From Streptomyces sp. MspMP-M5 (GTDB lineage Bacteria > Actinomycetota > Actinomycetes > Streptomycetales > Streptomycetaceae): a stretch of DNA of 64,000 nt. Positions 34,126-42,256 of the stretch are shown here, piece after piece; position 1 is the first letter of the stretch; every line of letters starts with the position of its first letter. Made by a program: the position numbers and the translations under genes. The DNA lies in assembly GCF_000373585.1 (NCBI RefSeq), contig NZ_KB891881.1, positions 62,001-126,000 on the forward strand. Direction: 5' to 3'. The notes below the pieces were generated by a model. That model was not told where the DNA came from. It did no database searches and saw only the letters and a list, made by a program, of their open reading frames with translations.

Positions 34126-34782
34126 ATGCCCAACGACGACACCGCCCGGCTCGCCGAGTCCATCACCCAGCCCGACGGCACCCCCGAACGACTGCGCCGC
34201 CAGATCGAGTTCATCATCGAAGTGGACCGGCTCAAGGACGTCTTCCGCCAGAGCCCCCTCCTCGCCGCCAACCGCAAGGAGAACGACGCCGAGCACTCCT
34301 GGCACCTCGCCCTGATGACCCTCGTACTCGCCGAATACGCGGACGAGCCCATCGACACCAGCAAGGTCCTCGCCCTCGTCGTCCTCCACGACCTGGTGGA
34401 GATCTACGCCGGAGACACCTTCCTGTACGACTCCGCAGCCGCCGCCGACCAGGAAGAACGCGAACAGGCCGCAGCGGACCAGCTCTTCGCCCTCCTGCCC
34501 CCCGACCAGCAGGCCCACTTCCGCTCCCTCTGGGACGAGTTCGAAGGACGCCGTACACCCGAAGCACGCTTCGCCAAGGCCATGGACCGCCTCCAACCCC
34601 TTCTCCTCAACTACGGGAACCGCGGCGGGACTTGGCGCACACCCGGAGTGACGGAACGGGACGTCCTCACCCGCAAGTCCGTGATCAAGGACGCCTCCGC
34701 GGACCTCTGGCGCTACGCACAGGACCTGATCCACACCGGAGCCGACAACGGCTGGGTCCCGCGCGCCGACCCCACCACCTGA
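34126..34782 (+). CDS. HD-domain phosphohydrolase (YfbR/HDDC2-like 5'-nucleotidase)
   Basis: A 218-residue HD-superfamily protein with the metal site NDAEHSWHLAL (His57), HDLVEIYAGDTF (His88, Asp89) and a later Asp in AKAMDRLQPLL. The layout matches 5'-deoxynucleotidase YfbR and HDDC2, which dephosphorylate nucleoside monophosphates. As the last gene of the operon it is a good candidate for removing the phosphate from the phosphoribosyl pyrimidine made by the cyclohydrolase and RibD, before the nucleoside hydrolase acts. That order is inferred. AAGGAG lies 8 nt before the ATG, 32 bp after the permease gene. The C-terminus (ADNGWVPRADPTT) is not conserved. Confidence 0.82.
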   Translation: MPNDDTARLAESITQPDGTPERLRRQIEFIIEVDRLKDVFRQSPLLAANRKENDAEHSWHLALMTLVLAEYADEPIDTSKVLALVVLHDLVEIYAGDTFLYDSAAAADQEEREQAAADQLFALLPPDQQAHFRSLWDEFEGRRTPEARFAKAMDRLQPLLLNYGNRGGTWRTPGVTERDVLTRKSVIKDASADLWRYAQDLIHTGADNGWVPRADPTT

Positions 34783-34787
34783 CGACA

Positions 34788-34805
34788 ACCGGGCCCGGGT
34801 CCGGT
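34788..34805 (+). terminator. Weak hairpin after the ten-gene operon
   Basis: The 10-bp palindrome CCGGGCCCGG (34789-34798) and the flanking pair ACCGG/CCGGT (34788-34792, 34801-34805) lie 6 bp after the last gene of the operon and before the convergent phosphatase gene. Confidence 0.4.
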
Positions 34806-34836
34806 CACCGTGCGAACAAAGCACTGCAACAAACCA

Positions 34837-36912
34837 CTACTGGTCCCGCGCCCGGGCGATGAGAAGGGCGACGTCGTCGTGGTTGTCGGGTTGGCGCAGC
34901 GCTCGTAGGAGATGGTCGCAGGTGTCTTCGATGGGGCGCTGGGGATCGTCGAGCAGGCTGAGGAGTTTCTTCAGCCGGTCGTCGAGGTGCTGGTGCCGGG
35001 TTTCGACCAGCCCGTCGGTGTAGAGGACCAGCTGGTCCCCGGGGGCGAGGTCGAAGGTGGTGGTGCGGAAGGTGACGCCACCCACCCCCAAGGGCGCGCC
35101 GGTTGGCACTTCGAGCAACTCCGGATCCCGGCCGGCACGTACGCGGACGGGAGGCAGGTGCCCGGCGTTGGCGATCTGGCATCGCCGGCGGTGGGGATCG
35201 TAGATGACGAACAGGCACGTGGCGATGTAGTGAACGAGCCGGGCGGTGATCTTGTCGAGCTGTTCGAGCAACCGGTCGGGGGCCAGCTCGAGTTCCGCCA
35301 GGGTACTGGTCGCGGTGCGCAGCCGGCCCATGGTCGCGGCGGCCGCTATGCCGCTGCCCATCACATCGCCGACCACGAGTGCGGTCTTGTCGCCGTCCAG
35401 CGGGATCACGTCGAACCAGTCGCCGCCGACCTCGCTGGCGGCTCCGGCCGGCTGGTAGCGGGAGGCGACCGCCAACCCCGTGGCGTGGGGCGGGTGTTCG
35501 GGCAGCAGGCTGCGCTGGAGCGTGACCGCGGTGTTGCGTGCGTTCTGGTACCAGCGGGCGTTGTCGATCTGCACGGCTGCCCGTGCCGCCAGCTCGCGCG
35601 CCAGGACGGCATCGTCCGGGGTGAACGGCAGCGGGTTGCGGGTGCGTTTGAGATCCAGCGCACCGAGCACCTCTCCGCGGGCGGTGAGCGGAACCGCGAG
35701 ATAGGAATGGAGCCCCGCCCGGGAAAGGAGCTTCGCCGCCTGGTCGTTGCGGGCGATACGGCTCAGGTCCTGCTCCTCCACGTGGCGCACCAAGACCGGG
35801 CGTCCGGTGTGCACGCACTGGGTGACGAGGCGATCGGCGGGGTACTGGGCGATGTGTCCGGGCGGGTCGGCGGCACGGAGCGCCTCGGTGGGGTGGTCGA
35901 TCTTGACGGCGAGGGCCCGGATGACGATCGGCCCGGTGGGTGTCACATGGGCACGATCCCCTTGCAGGACGTCGTCGAGCAGGTCCACGGCGGCGATGTC
36001 GGCCAGGTCGGGTACGGCGACGTCGGCCAGTTCGTGTGCGGTCCGGTCCAGCTGCAGGGTGGTGCCGATCCGGGCGGAGGCGTCGACGAGAAGGGAGAGC
36101 CGACGGCGGGCGCGGTCGGCCTCGATCTCCGCGAAGTACCGCTCGGTGACGTCCATCACGGAGATGACCACGCCCAGGACCGTTCCGGCGGCATCCTCCA
36201 GCCGGTGATAGGAGACCGACCAGGCGTGATCCTCGTCCGGAGCCGCGGGAGTGCGGCCGACGGCGGGCTGATCGATCAGCGGGGTCCCGGTCTCCAGAAC
36301 CTGGCGCGCCGCGGACTCGATGACGTCGATGTCCAGGAACGGTAGGACCTCGCGGACCGTATGGCCGAGGTGCGCTTCGGCGGGTATGCCGTTGATCCGC
36401 TCCAGAGCCGGGTTGACCGCGACATACCGCAGATCGGTGTCCATGACCGCCAGGCCGTAGGGCGACTGCGAGACCATCTGCACCGACAGTGCCCGGTCCC
36501 GCTCCACCCTCCGCACGGCCGCCCGGTCACTCGCGATGCCCAGAGCATAGAGGTCCCCACGATCGTCCAGGAGGCGCATGTTGCGGAATTCCACCACCCG
36601 CGTGCTGCCGTCCTTGCGCCGGACCGGAAAGGCACCGGCCCACCCCTGCCCGGTGGACATCACCTCGTCGAACAGCTTGACCACCGTGCCGAAATCCCGC
36701 TCGTGGACCATGAGCCGCCCTGCGTACTGGCCCAGCGCCTCCTGAGCGGTGTAGCCGAACAGCTCCTCGGCCTGCGGGCTCCACAGCACGATGCGCCCCT
36801 CGGCGTCCAGCACGACGGCCGCCACGCTCAGCACGTCCAGCAGGCCACTCGGCTCGAACGGCCCGGAGGCCGCCCCGCCGCCATTCGCCCACAAGGATCC
36901 GGCAGTGCTCAT
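34837..36912 (-). CDS. PAS-PAS-GAF-SpoIIE serine phosphatase
   Basis: A 691-residue soluble signalling protein. Two PAS domains come first (about 25-140 with GRIVLWSPQAEELFGYTAQE, and 150-275 with SYGLAVMDTDLRY-type features and a PAC motif ending GVVISVMDVTERYFAEIEAD), then a GAF domain (about 290-445) and a C-terminal PP2C/SpoIIE domain (about 460-690) with ASRYQPAGAASEVGGDWFDV, VVGDVMGSGIAAAATMG and GDQLVLYTDGLVETR. It should dephosphorylate an anti-sigma-factor antagonist in response to a small ligand or redox cue. ATG 36912 is chosen because family N-termini begin there; the longer frame to 37536 has no domain. Convergent with the azapteridine-type operon. Confidence 0.88.
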   Translation of the reverse strand: MSTAGSLWANGGGAASGPFEPSGLLDVLSVAAVVLDAEGRIVLWSPQAEELFGYTAQEALGQYAGRLMVHERDFGTVVKLFDEVMSTGQGWAGAFPVRRKDGSTRVVEFRNMRLLDDRGDLYALGIASDRAAVRRVERDRALSVQMVSQSPYGLAVMDTDLRYVAVNPALERINGIPAEAHLGHTVREVLPFLDIDVIESAARQVLETGTPLIDQPAVGRTPAAPDEDHAWSVSYHRLEDAAGTVLGVVISVMDVTERYFAEIEADRARRRLSLLVDASARIGTTLQLDRTAHELADVAVPDLADIAAVDLLDDVLQGDRAHVTPTGPIVIRALAVKIDHPTEALRAADPPGHIAQYPADRLVTQCVHTGRPVLVRHVEEQDLSRIARNDQAAKLLSRAGLHSYLAVPLTARGEVLGALDLKRTRNPLPFTPDDAVLARELAARAAVQIDNARWYQNARNTAVTLQRSLLPEHPPHATGLAVASRYQPAGAASEVGGDWFDVIPLDGDKTALVVGDVMGSGIAAAATMGRLRTATSTLAELELAPDRLLEQLDKITARLVHYIATCLFVIYDPHRRRCQIANAGHLPPVRVRAGRDPELLEVPTGAPLGVGGVTFRTTTFDLAPGDQLVLYTDGLVETRHQHLDDRLKKLLSLLDDPQRPIEDTCDHLLRALRQPDNHDDVALLIARARDQ

Positions 36913-37142
36913 CCCAGGCCCGCCTCCGCCGTCCGCTACGAACTGTCCACTCGGCTCGTACCGTCTCCGGTCGGCGCATTCCGCCGTCCGCGCTCTCCGC
37001 TGACTCCATCGTCGCCCCGGACCGGCCGGTAGCCCAGTCCTCGCACGCCGGACGTAACGCCACGCCAACCGCCACGTCACGCAAAGTAGCCGCACGAAGC
37101 GCTCGGGACCGGTAGCAGAGCGGGGTCGGTCGCCAGCCGGCG

Positions 37143-37766
37143 TCAGCCAGGGAGGAACTGCTGCCCCGCCTCGTAGATGAGCAGCCCGCGTTCCGGCCAC
37201 AGCCGTGCCTCCGGGCTGGTCAGATGCGGGTGCAGCGTGCCGTCGTGCATCAGGTGCAGCACCTTGACCTGGCGGGCGAGCACCAGGAAGTCGGAGATCA
37301 TTTTCCGGTGGCAGCGCCACCACACGGTTTCCGCGCACATCACCGCGGTGCGCTCCGCGGCGGCGTCGGCGAGCAGGTCGTCGACTGCGGTGAGGAACTC
37401 CGCAGAGCGCATGTGCGCGGCGTACCCGACGAAGGCCCGGTTGCGCAGTGCGGTATCGGGCGTGTCCGGCCGGGCGGCTCGCCGACCACCGAGCCGCTGC
37501 TCCCAGCGATAGGCGATGCCGCCTCGTGGCAGCCACCGCTCCATGGCGAGGCGCCCGGCGTCGGGATTGTGCCGACTACCGGGCGCCCTGCGCACATCGA
37601 CCAGGCGGCGCACCTCGGCCCCCTGCAACAACTCCGTCATCTCCGCGGCGTCGGCAGTGCCGTGGCCGAAGGTCAACAGGAGCTTGGCGGCGCCGGGCCC
37701 AGAGGGCGATGCCGACGCTGTGCCGTCGGCATCGCCGGGCCGCTCTTCGGGCTCGAACTGCGTCAT
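37143..37766 (-). CDS. DUF488 family protein
   Basis: A 207-residue DUF488 protein: LLTFGHGTADAAEMTELLQG, LVDVRRAPGSRHNPD, a RNRAFVGYAAHM motif and the Cys/His-containing AVMCAETVWWRCHRKMISDF, a signature of the family. The function is not established; the fold suggests a nucleotide- or nucleic-acid-linked role. ATG 37766 has GAGAGGGG upstream; another in-frame ATG at 37829 would add 21 residues. It follows a 107-bp gap from the small secreted-protein gene and precedes the SpoIIE phosphatase, all on the minus strand. Confidence 0.8.
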   Translation of the reverse strand: MTQFEPEERPGDADGTASASPSGPGAAKLLLTFGHGTADAAEMTELLQGAEVRRLVDVRRAPGSRHNPDAGRLAMERWLPRGGIAYRWEQRLGGRRAARPDTPDTALRNRAFVGYAAHMRSAEFLTAVDDLLADAAAERTAVMCAETVWWRCHRKMISDFLVLARQVKVLHLMHDGTLHPHLTSPEARLWPERGLLIYEAGQQFLPG

Positions 37767-37873
37767 GGACAGCGGCCCCTCTCCGTTCCGTGCCCCTTCT
37801 TCCCGTACGGAATGACCAGTTGCGGCCACGGGGGACGGTTCGCGAAGCCGATGCCCTTGCAGACTCGGCTGAC

Positions 37874-38182
37874 TTACTTTTCGTCGTGGTCGGACTTGCC
37901 GCCACCGAAGGAGTCGTTGCAGCCCATGTCCGAGCCCATCTTGGTGGACTGGGCGCCCGGGGAACCCTCGCCACCGAGCGCGTCGCCCAGCAAGCCGTTG
38001 GCAATCCCGACCTCACCGAGGACATCGACGTTCAAGTCGTGCGACCGGCACTGGTTTCCCTCGCTGATGCCGGATTGACCCCCGCCATGTCCGCTCATCC
38101 TGGCGTGGGCGGTGCCGGCACCGAGGGCGCCAAGAGCGCCGAGGGTGGCGAGCACGACGGCAGCCTTGTGAAGCTTGCGCAT
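37874..38182 (-). CDS. Small secreted protein, 102 residues
   Basis: A signal peptide (MRKLHKAAVVLATLGALGAL ending near GTAHA) precedes a mature part of about 75 residues that is Gly/Ser/Asp-rich and has two cysteines: QCRSHDLNVDVLGEVG, then NGLLGDALGGEGSPGAQST and MGCNDS. This is a familiar type of small Streptomyces secreted protein with no assigned function. The two cysteines could form one disulfide, recalling the short chaplins, but the hydrophobic chaplin core is missing. The gene ends with a His/Asp/Lys tail. Confidence 0.75.
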   Translation of the reverse strand: MRKLHKAAVVLATLGALGALGAGTAHARMSGHGGGQSGISEGNQCRSHDLNVDVLGEVGIANGLLGDALGGEGSPGAQSTKMGSDMGCNDSFGGGKSDHDEK

Positions 38183-38896
38183 TTCATCTCCGTAGATTGA
38201 GGCGGATGCGATCGGCGATTGACCGACTCCCTGCGCTGCGAAACATTAGTGCGTCTATCTTTTAACCATGGTGTGACGCGCCGCATTCCACGATTGTCGG
38301 GAAATTGTCCACCCAGGACACCTTATGAGTCGGTTAATATTATCGATCTGATTTATGGCGGGGCTGGACTTTCCGGGATTTGAACTCGCGGATTTCTGGG
38401 TGACGCCCGCTTCGATCGCCGCAGAGTGAGTGGCAAAGCTGCTGCTGCAATGCTGCAGGCATATGCGTGTCCCTACCTGCCAGGCGTAAAGCGGGCCCCT
38501 AGAGTTGGCCTGCGGCCCGGGCCTGGTCGTCGTCCCATGGGCCGTGAGTGCCTGCTGGACTGTGTACTCGGGGTATATCGCCGGCACAGGGCACTTCTGC
38601 AGTCCCCGGCTGGCGCTGGAATCTCCCGAACAGGGCGAGTCGGGGACTGCAGCACCGGATCGATACCTGAACCGGCTGCTCTCGGCATTGATATCGCGAC
38701 GAAGATAACTTTCCCCGCCGCCCGGTACGCCCCGCGGAAAGAGCATGAGGCATAGGGCATGGGGGCGGTAGTCAGTTCTCCTGCACGCCCATCGGGCCGA
38801 TCGCGCCCACCCCTGAACAGTCCACACATAGCCGGTCCGAAGTTGCCGGGTGTGTCGCCCCGGGCAAGGCTGGGGAGCACACGCATCCTTCTCCTG
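38183..38896. other. Long gene-poor stretch with a tRNA-3'-end-like fragment
   Basis: Over 700 bp with lower G+C and no credible gene. On the minus strand, near 38360-38400, the text GCGAGTTCAAATCCCGG resembles a T-arm but the stem does not close. A TGCTGC-rich run lies near 38436-38460, and a 12-bp inverted repeat follows (listed separately). These could be the scar of an excised integrative element; nothing proves it. Confidence 0.3.
38597..38652. repeat. 12-bp perfect inverted repeat with 32-nt spacer
   Basis: CTGCAGTCCCCG at 38597-38608 pairs with CGGGGACTGCAG at 38641-38652. No gene is adjacent, and the meaning is unclear: a structured RNA, a recombination-type site or a remnant. Confidence 0.5.
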
Positions 38897-38897
38897 T

Positions 38898-38942
38898 GTG
38901 TTCTCCCCGCCTCCGGTCCCGAGCCGCAGGCGGGGAGAACAC
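38898..38942 (-). terminator. Strong hairpin downstream of the GT1 gene
   Basis: A 15-bp perfect stem, 38898-38912 with 38928-38942, and a 15-nt loop that can itself pair (CGG/CCG). It lies 150 bp beyond the stop of the leftward glycosyltransferase gene. Confidence 0.7.
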
Positions 38943-39091
38943 TGCGCCTGAAATGCGCCTGAGATGTGGAAACCAGCGGGGTGGCAAGTCCATAGCGGCA
39001 GAAGGGCAGGGGAGTCCTGATGCCTCCGTATCCGCATTCGCATCCGCGTCTTGGCGCCCCTGCCATGGGGCTACTGCTTGCCCTTCCTCGC

Positions 39092-40327
39092 CTACCGCTC
39101 TTCGCCCACCATGTCGCGCAGCAGCTTCGCGGCCACCGTTGCCCCGTCGGTACGGATGGTGCCGGCCACACGCCTTGCTTGTGTGCGTGTCTCGGGGGAC
39201 AGGGCCGTCTTGAGCGCGGCTGACAGGGACTCGAAGGTCAGGGTCGGGCCGTCGTGTGCCGCGCCGATGCCCAGTTCGGCCACCCGGGCGGCCCAGTACG
39301 GCTGGTCGGCCATCTGCGGTACGACCACCTGAGGCACGCCGGCCCGGGCGGCCGTCGTCGTGGTGCCTGCGCCGCCGTGGTGCACGACGGCGGCCACGCG
39401 GCCGAACAGTGTCTGGTGATTGACCTCGCCGCCGACGAAGCAGTCGTCTCCCTCGTCGGTCAGCGCCAGATCGGCCCAGCCTCGGGAGAGAAGCACGCGG
39501 CGGCCCTGGGCGCGGACTGCTTCGATGGCCGCTTGGGCGACGTCCCGTGCATCGCGTATGGGCATGCTGCCGAAGCCCACGTACACCGGTGGTGAGCCGG
39601 CGTCCAGGAACGCCTCCAGGTCGGCCGGGAGCGGGCGTTCGTCCAGGCGGATCCACGCGCCGGTCTGCACTACGTCAAGGTCCGCCGGTTGCAGCCAAGG
39701 TCCCAGGTTGGGGTCTGCCGCCAGCCACGGGCGGTCGGTGAAGATGTGGTCGCGGACGTTGGCCACCGGGGGCAGGTCGATCGATGCGCGGTGGGTGTTG
39801 ATCGCCTCGCCGAACAGGGCATTCATGTTCTCCGTGTTGAGATCCCACAGCTCTCGGTTGTCTGTCACGTCCGGCGGGAGCGGCCGGCCCGGCCACACGA
39901 GCGGCGGGTGGTGCGGCGACGGCAGATAGGTCGGGAAGTACGCCACGAATATGTAGGGGATGCCGAGCTTCTCGGCGGCCGATCGCGCGGCGGCCGCTGC
40001 CGGGATCAAGCCGGTCGCCACCACCGCGTCGCATCCCTCGGCCACCGTGGCGATCTGTTCGTACGTCGCGGCGACCATCTGGGCCGCACGCTCGGACAGG
40101 CCCACCGCCGGCGCCGACTTCGTCGCCCCGGTCACCGCCTTGGTCGCCATCTCACGCACAGACTGGCCGAGCGGCACCAACGGGAGGCCGAAACCGTCGA
40201 GTAGCTCCGCGAAGTCCGGCGGCGCGCACATCTGCACCTCCGCGCCGAGTGCGCGCAGACTCACCGCGAGTCCCACCATGGGTTCGACGTCCCCACGCGA
40301 CCCGTACGCCAACAACAACACACGCAT
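39092..40327 (-). CDS. GT1-family glycosyltransferase (glycopeptide/macrolide type)
   Basis: A 411-residue GT-B enzyme of family GT1. It begins MRVLLLAYGSRGDVEPMVGL, the acceptor-side opening shared by glycopeptide, macrolide and sterol glycosyltransferases. The nucleotide-sugar motif is HHGGAGTTTTAARAGVPQVV followed by PQMADQPYWAARV at about 315-350. It would transfer an NDP-sugar to a hydrophobic small molecule; macrolide-inactivating enzymes belong to the same family. ATG 40327 has GGGGAG 8 nt upstream. It lies 243 bp downstream of the FAD monooxygenase gene on the same strand. Together these look like detoxification or drug-inactivation functions rather than a biosynthetic operon. Confidence 0.88.
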   Translation of the reverse strand: MRVLLLAYGSRGDVEPMVGLAVSLRALGAEVQMCAPPDFAELLDGFGLPLVPLGQSVREMATKAVTGATKSAPAVGLSERAAQMVAATYEQIATVAEGCDAVVATGLIPAAAAARSAAEKLGIPYIFVAYFPTYLPSPHHPPLVWPGRPLPPDVTDNRELWDLNTENMNALFGEAINTHRASIDLPPVANVRDHIFTDRPWLAADPNLGPWLQPADLDVVQTGAWIRLDERPLPADLEAFLDAGSPPVYVGFGSMPIRDARDVAQAAIEAVRAQGRRVLLSRGWADLALTDEGDDCFVGGEVNHQTLFGRVAAVVHHGGAGTTTTAARAGVPQVVVPQMADQPYWAARVAELGIGAAHDGPTLTFESLSAALKTALSPETRTQARRVAGTIRTDGATVAAKLLRDMVGEER

Positions 40328-40570
40328 TTCCCGACTCCCCTGCCCTTGCGTACTTGGCTTCGGTCGGCGATTCTGCGGCACGACCCGGGCCTTGCCGCAA
40401 GCCCCCCGGTGCGCTATATCTTGATCTTGGTAGGGCCCTTCCTTTCCTCCCATCGTCCACTGTCGATGGGGGCGGTGTGCTTCTCCCAGCGGTTCCCAGG
40501 CGGCGGAAGCGGCGCAGGCGGCCGAACGTCCGCTTTGGGAACGGGGATTCGGGCAGCGCCGATCGGTCCG

Positions 40571-42127
40571 CTACGAACGCTCCGTTCCCGTTCCGGCGCC
40601 TGTGATCGAGGTCAGGACGTCCTCCAGAATGGTGGGGTCCCCGCCTGTCTGGGAGCGCCAGGCGATGAAGCCGTCGGGCCGTACGAGGACCGCGCCCGTG
40701 TCGTCAAGTCCCATCGCCGTGGCACTTTGTGCGTCGAGGCGTGTCGCACGCAGATCGATGCCGCGCGAGGCGCCGAGCTTCTGTGCGGCTGCGCACCAGT
40801 CTTCCCCCGCAGGTCCGGCCAGTACCGCGAAGCGGGAGGCGTTGAGGTCCACGGTGGAGACGTCCGAGCCGTTCAGCCAACGGTGCGGAACGCGCGACCC
40901 CGGCGCTCCGTCGAGGCTCGCCGTGACATCTTCAGTCGACGGAACGTCCGCGACCGGGCCGTGCACCGCTGAGGAGTCGTACCGGTAGCCCATGGTGACC
41001 ATCGGGGCGTTCCATGCGCCTGCGGCCCGGCGCTCGTCCGCGGCCGACGGGTCCCAGTGCAGCCGAGGATTCTCCCAGCGCAGCCATGCCTGACGCGTCA
41101 CCAGTTCGGCGACCGCGTGACGCTCTTCGTGGTAGCTGTCCAGCAGACGGTCGCCCGCCTGGCCGGCCAGCACCATGGCCAACTTCCAGGCCAGGTTGTG
41201 GGCGTCGGCCATCCCGGTGTTCAGACCGAACGCTCCCAGGGGAGTCACGGCCCGTGCGGCGTCACCGACCAGGAAGGCCCGCCCGGAACGGAAGCGGTCC
41301 GCCATCCGCAGGGTCCCGCGCCACGGCAGCACGCTGAGGATCTCCACCGGTATGTCGGTTGCTCCGATCGCCGTGTGCACCGCTTCCCTGCAGTGTTCCA
41401 CTGACCGGCTTCCGTCGGAGAACGGACGGGTGTGCAGTACCCAGCGCCGCTCGCCCACGGCCAGCAGGATGCCTGCCACGTCGGGATGATGGATCTGTGT
41501 CATGGCGGGCACCGACCCGAAGCGGTCGATGAGATCGGCGGTGAACAGGATGTTCAAGGTGACATCGCCGATGGCGCCCGGGCCCGTCGTGCCGATTCCC
41601 AACATGCCGCGCACCGAGCTGTTCACGCCGTCGGCGGCTACGAGATAGTCCGTGCTGACGGTGCGTCCGTCGGACAGCGTCACCGTCACCTTCTCGGCGT
41701 CCTGCTCGACCCCGATCGCCTCGACGCCGAACTCGACGGTGGCCCCGCGCTCGCGTGCGGCCGGGAGGAGCAGGGCGTCGATCCGGTCTTGCGGGTAGTG
41801 CCCGTCCGCCGTCTCGGGAGAGGCGCCGGAGGGGACGGACGGGTTCTGTGCCGGTGCGGGGCGGCTGCGGTCGATATCGGCGACGGTGCGTGCGTCGACC
41901 CGCCACAGACCGGCCGAGCGCACGGCGACATCCGCCAACTTCTTCCGCAGCCCCACCTCGCGGAAGAACTCCAGGGTGCGCAGGCTCAACCCGAGCGCAC
42001 GAGGGTGGATCGACGGCTCAGGGCGGCGCTCGACGACGAGCGACGAAATCCCGTGGTGGCCCAGGAACACCGCAGTCGCCAGGCCGATGGTGCCCCCACC
42101 GACGATCAGAACCGGGACTTTGGACAT
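40571..42127 (-). CDS. FAD-dependent aromatic monooxygenase (class A)
   Basis: A 518-residue group-A flavoprotein hydroxylase: FAD loop VGGGTIGLATAVFLGHHG, the DG motif in VAADGVNSSVRGMLGIG, and the GD motif FLVGDAARAVTPLGAFGLNT near 290. A thioredoxin-like C-terminal domain of about 130 residues (from PHRWLNG) is typical of the PheA/TetX/rifampicin-monooxygenase branch. It inserts oxygen into an aromatic or polyketide substrate using NAD(P)H. ATG 42127 has GGGGGAGG 7 nt upstream. It is divergent from a TetR gene, with a perfect operator-like repeat between, so it is probably repressed by that regulator and induced by its substrate. Confidence 0.87.
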   Translation of the reverse strand: MSKVPVLIVGGGTIGLATAVFLGHHGISSLVVERRPEPSIHPRALGLSLRTLEFFREVGLRKKLADVAVRSAGLWRVDARTVADIDRSRPAPAQNPSVPSGASPETADGHYPQDRIDALLLPAARERGATVEFGVEAIGVEQDAEKVTVTLSDGRTVSTDYLVAADGVNSSVRGMLGIGTTGPGAIGDVTLNILFTADLIDRFGSVPAMTQIHHPDVAGILLAVGERRWVLHTRPFSDGSRSVEHCREAVHTAIGATDIPVEILSVLPWRGTLRMADRFRSGRAFLVGDAARAVTPLGAFGLNTGMADAHNLAWKLAMVLAGQAGDRLLDSYHEERHAVAELVTRQAWLRWENPRLHWDPSAADERRAAGAWNAPMVTMGYRYDSSAVHGPVADVPSTEDVTASLDGAPGSRVPHRWLNGSDVSTVDLNASRFAVLAGPAGEDWCAAAQKLGASRGIDLRATRLDAQSATAMGLDDTGAVLVRPDGFIAWRSQTGGDPTILEDVLTSITGAGTGTERS

Positions 42128-42206
42128 GGTTTCCTCCCCCTTACGCATGTCTCTTTCACGCATGTCTGTGCACCGCACGGGAAATGCCGTGCGGAAGGAA
42201 GTGGGA

Positions 42207-42247
42207 ACAGTGTTCCCACTTCGGGAACACTGTACGGGAACACGTAC
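42207..42247. promoter_or_regulatory. TetR operator cluster
   Basis: ACAGTGTTCCC (42207-42217) and GGGAACACTGT (42223-42233) form a perfect 11-bp inverted repeat with a 5-nt spacer. A second repeat, TGTAC with GTACA around an 8-nt spacer, follows at 42231-42248. Both lie just before the tetR-like ATG at 42257. Confidence 0.65.
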
Positions 42248-42256
42248 ACTGTGCCT

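Noticed and set aside
38360..38400. Intact tRNA gene
   Set aside because: Only a T-arm-like sequence is visible; the stem does not pair and no acceptor or anticodon arms could be assembled.
38255..39043. 262-residue minus-strand frame in the gene desert
   Set aside because: Unusual composition, crosses a terminator hairpin and an inverted repeat, no recognisable domain.
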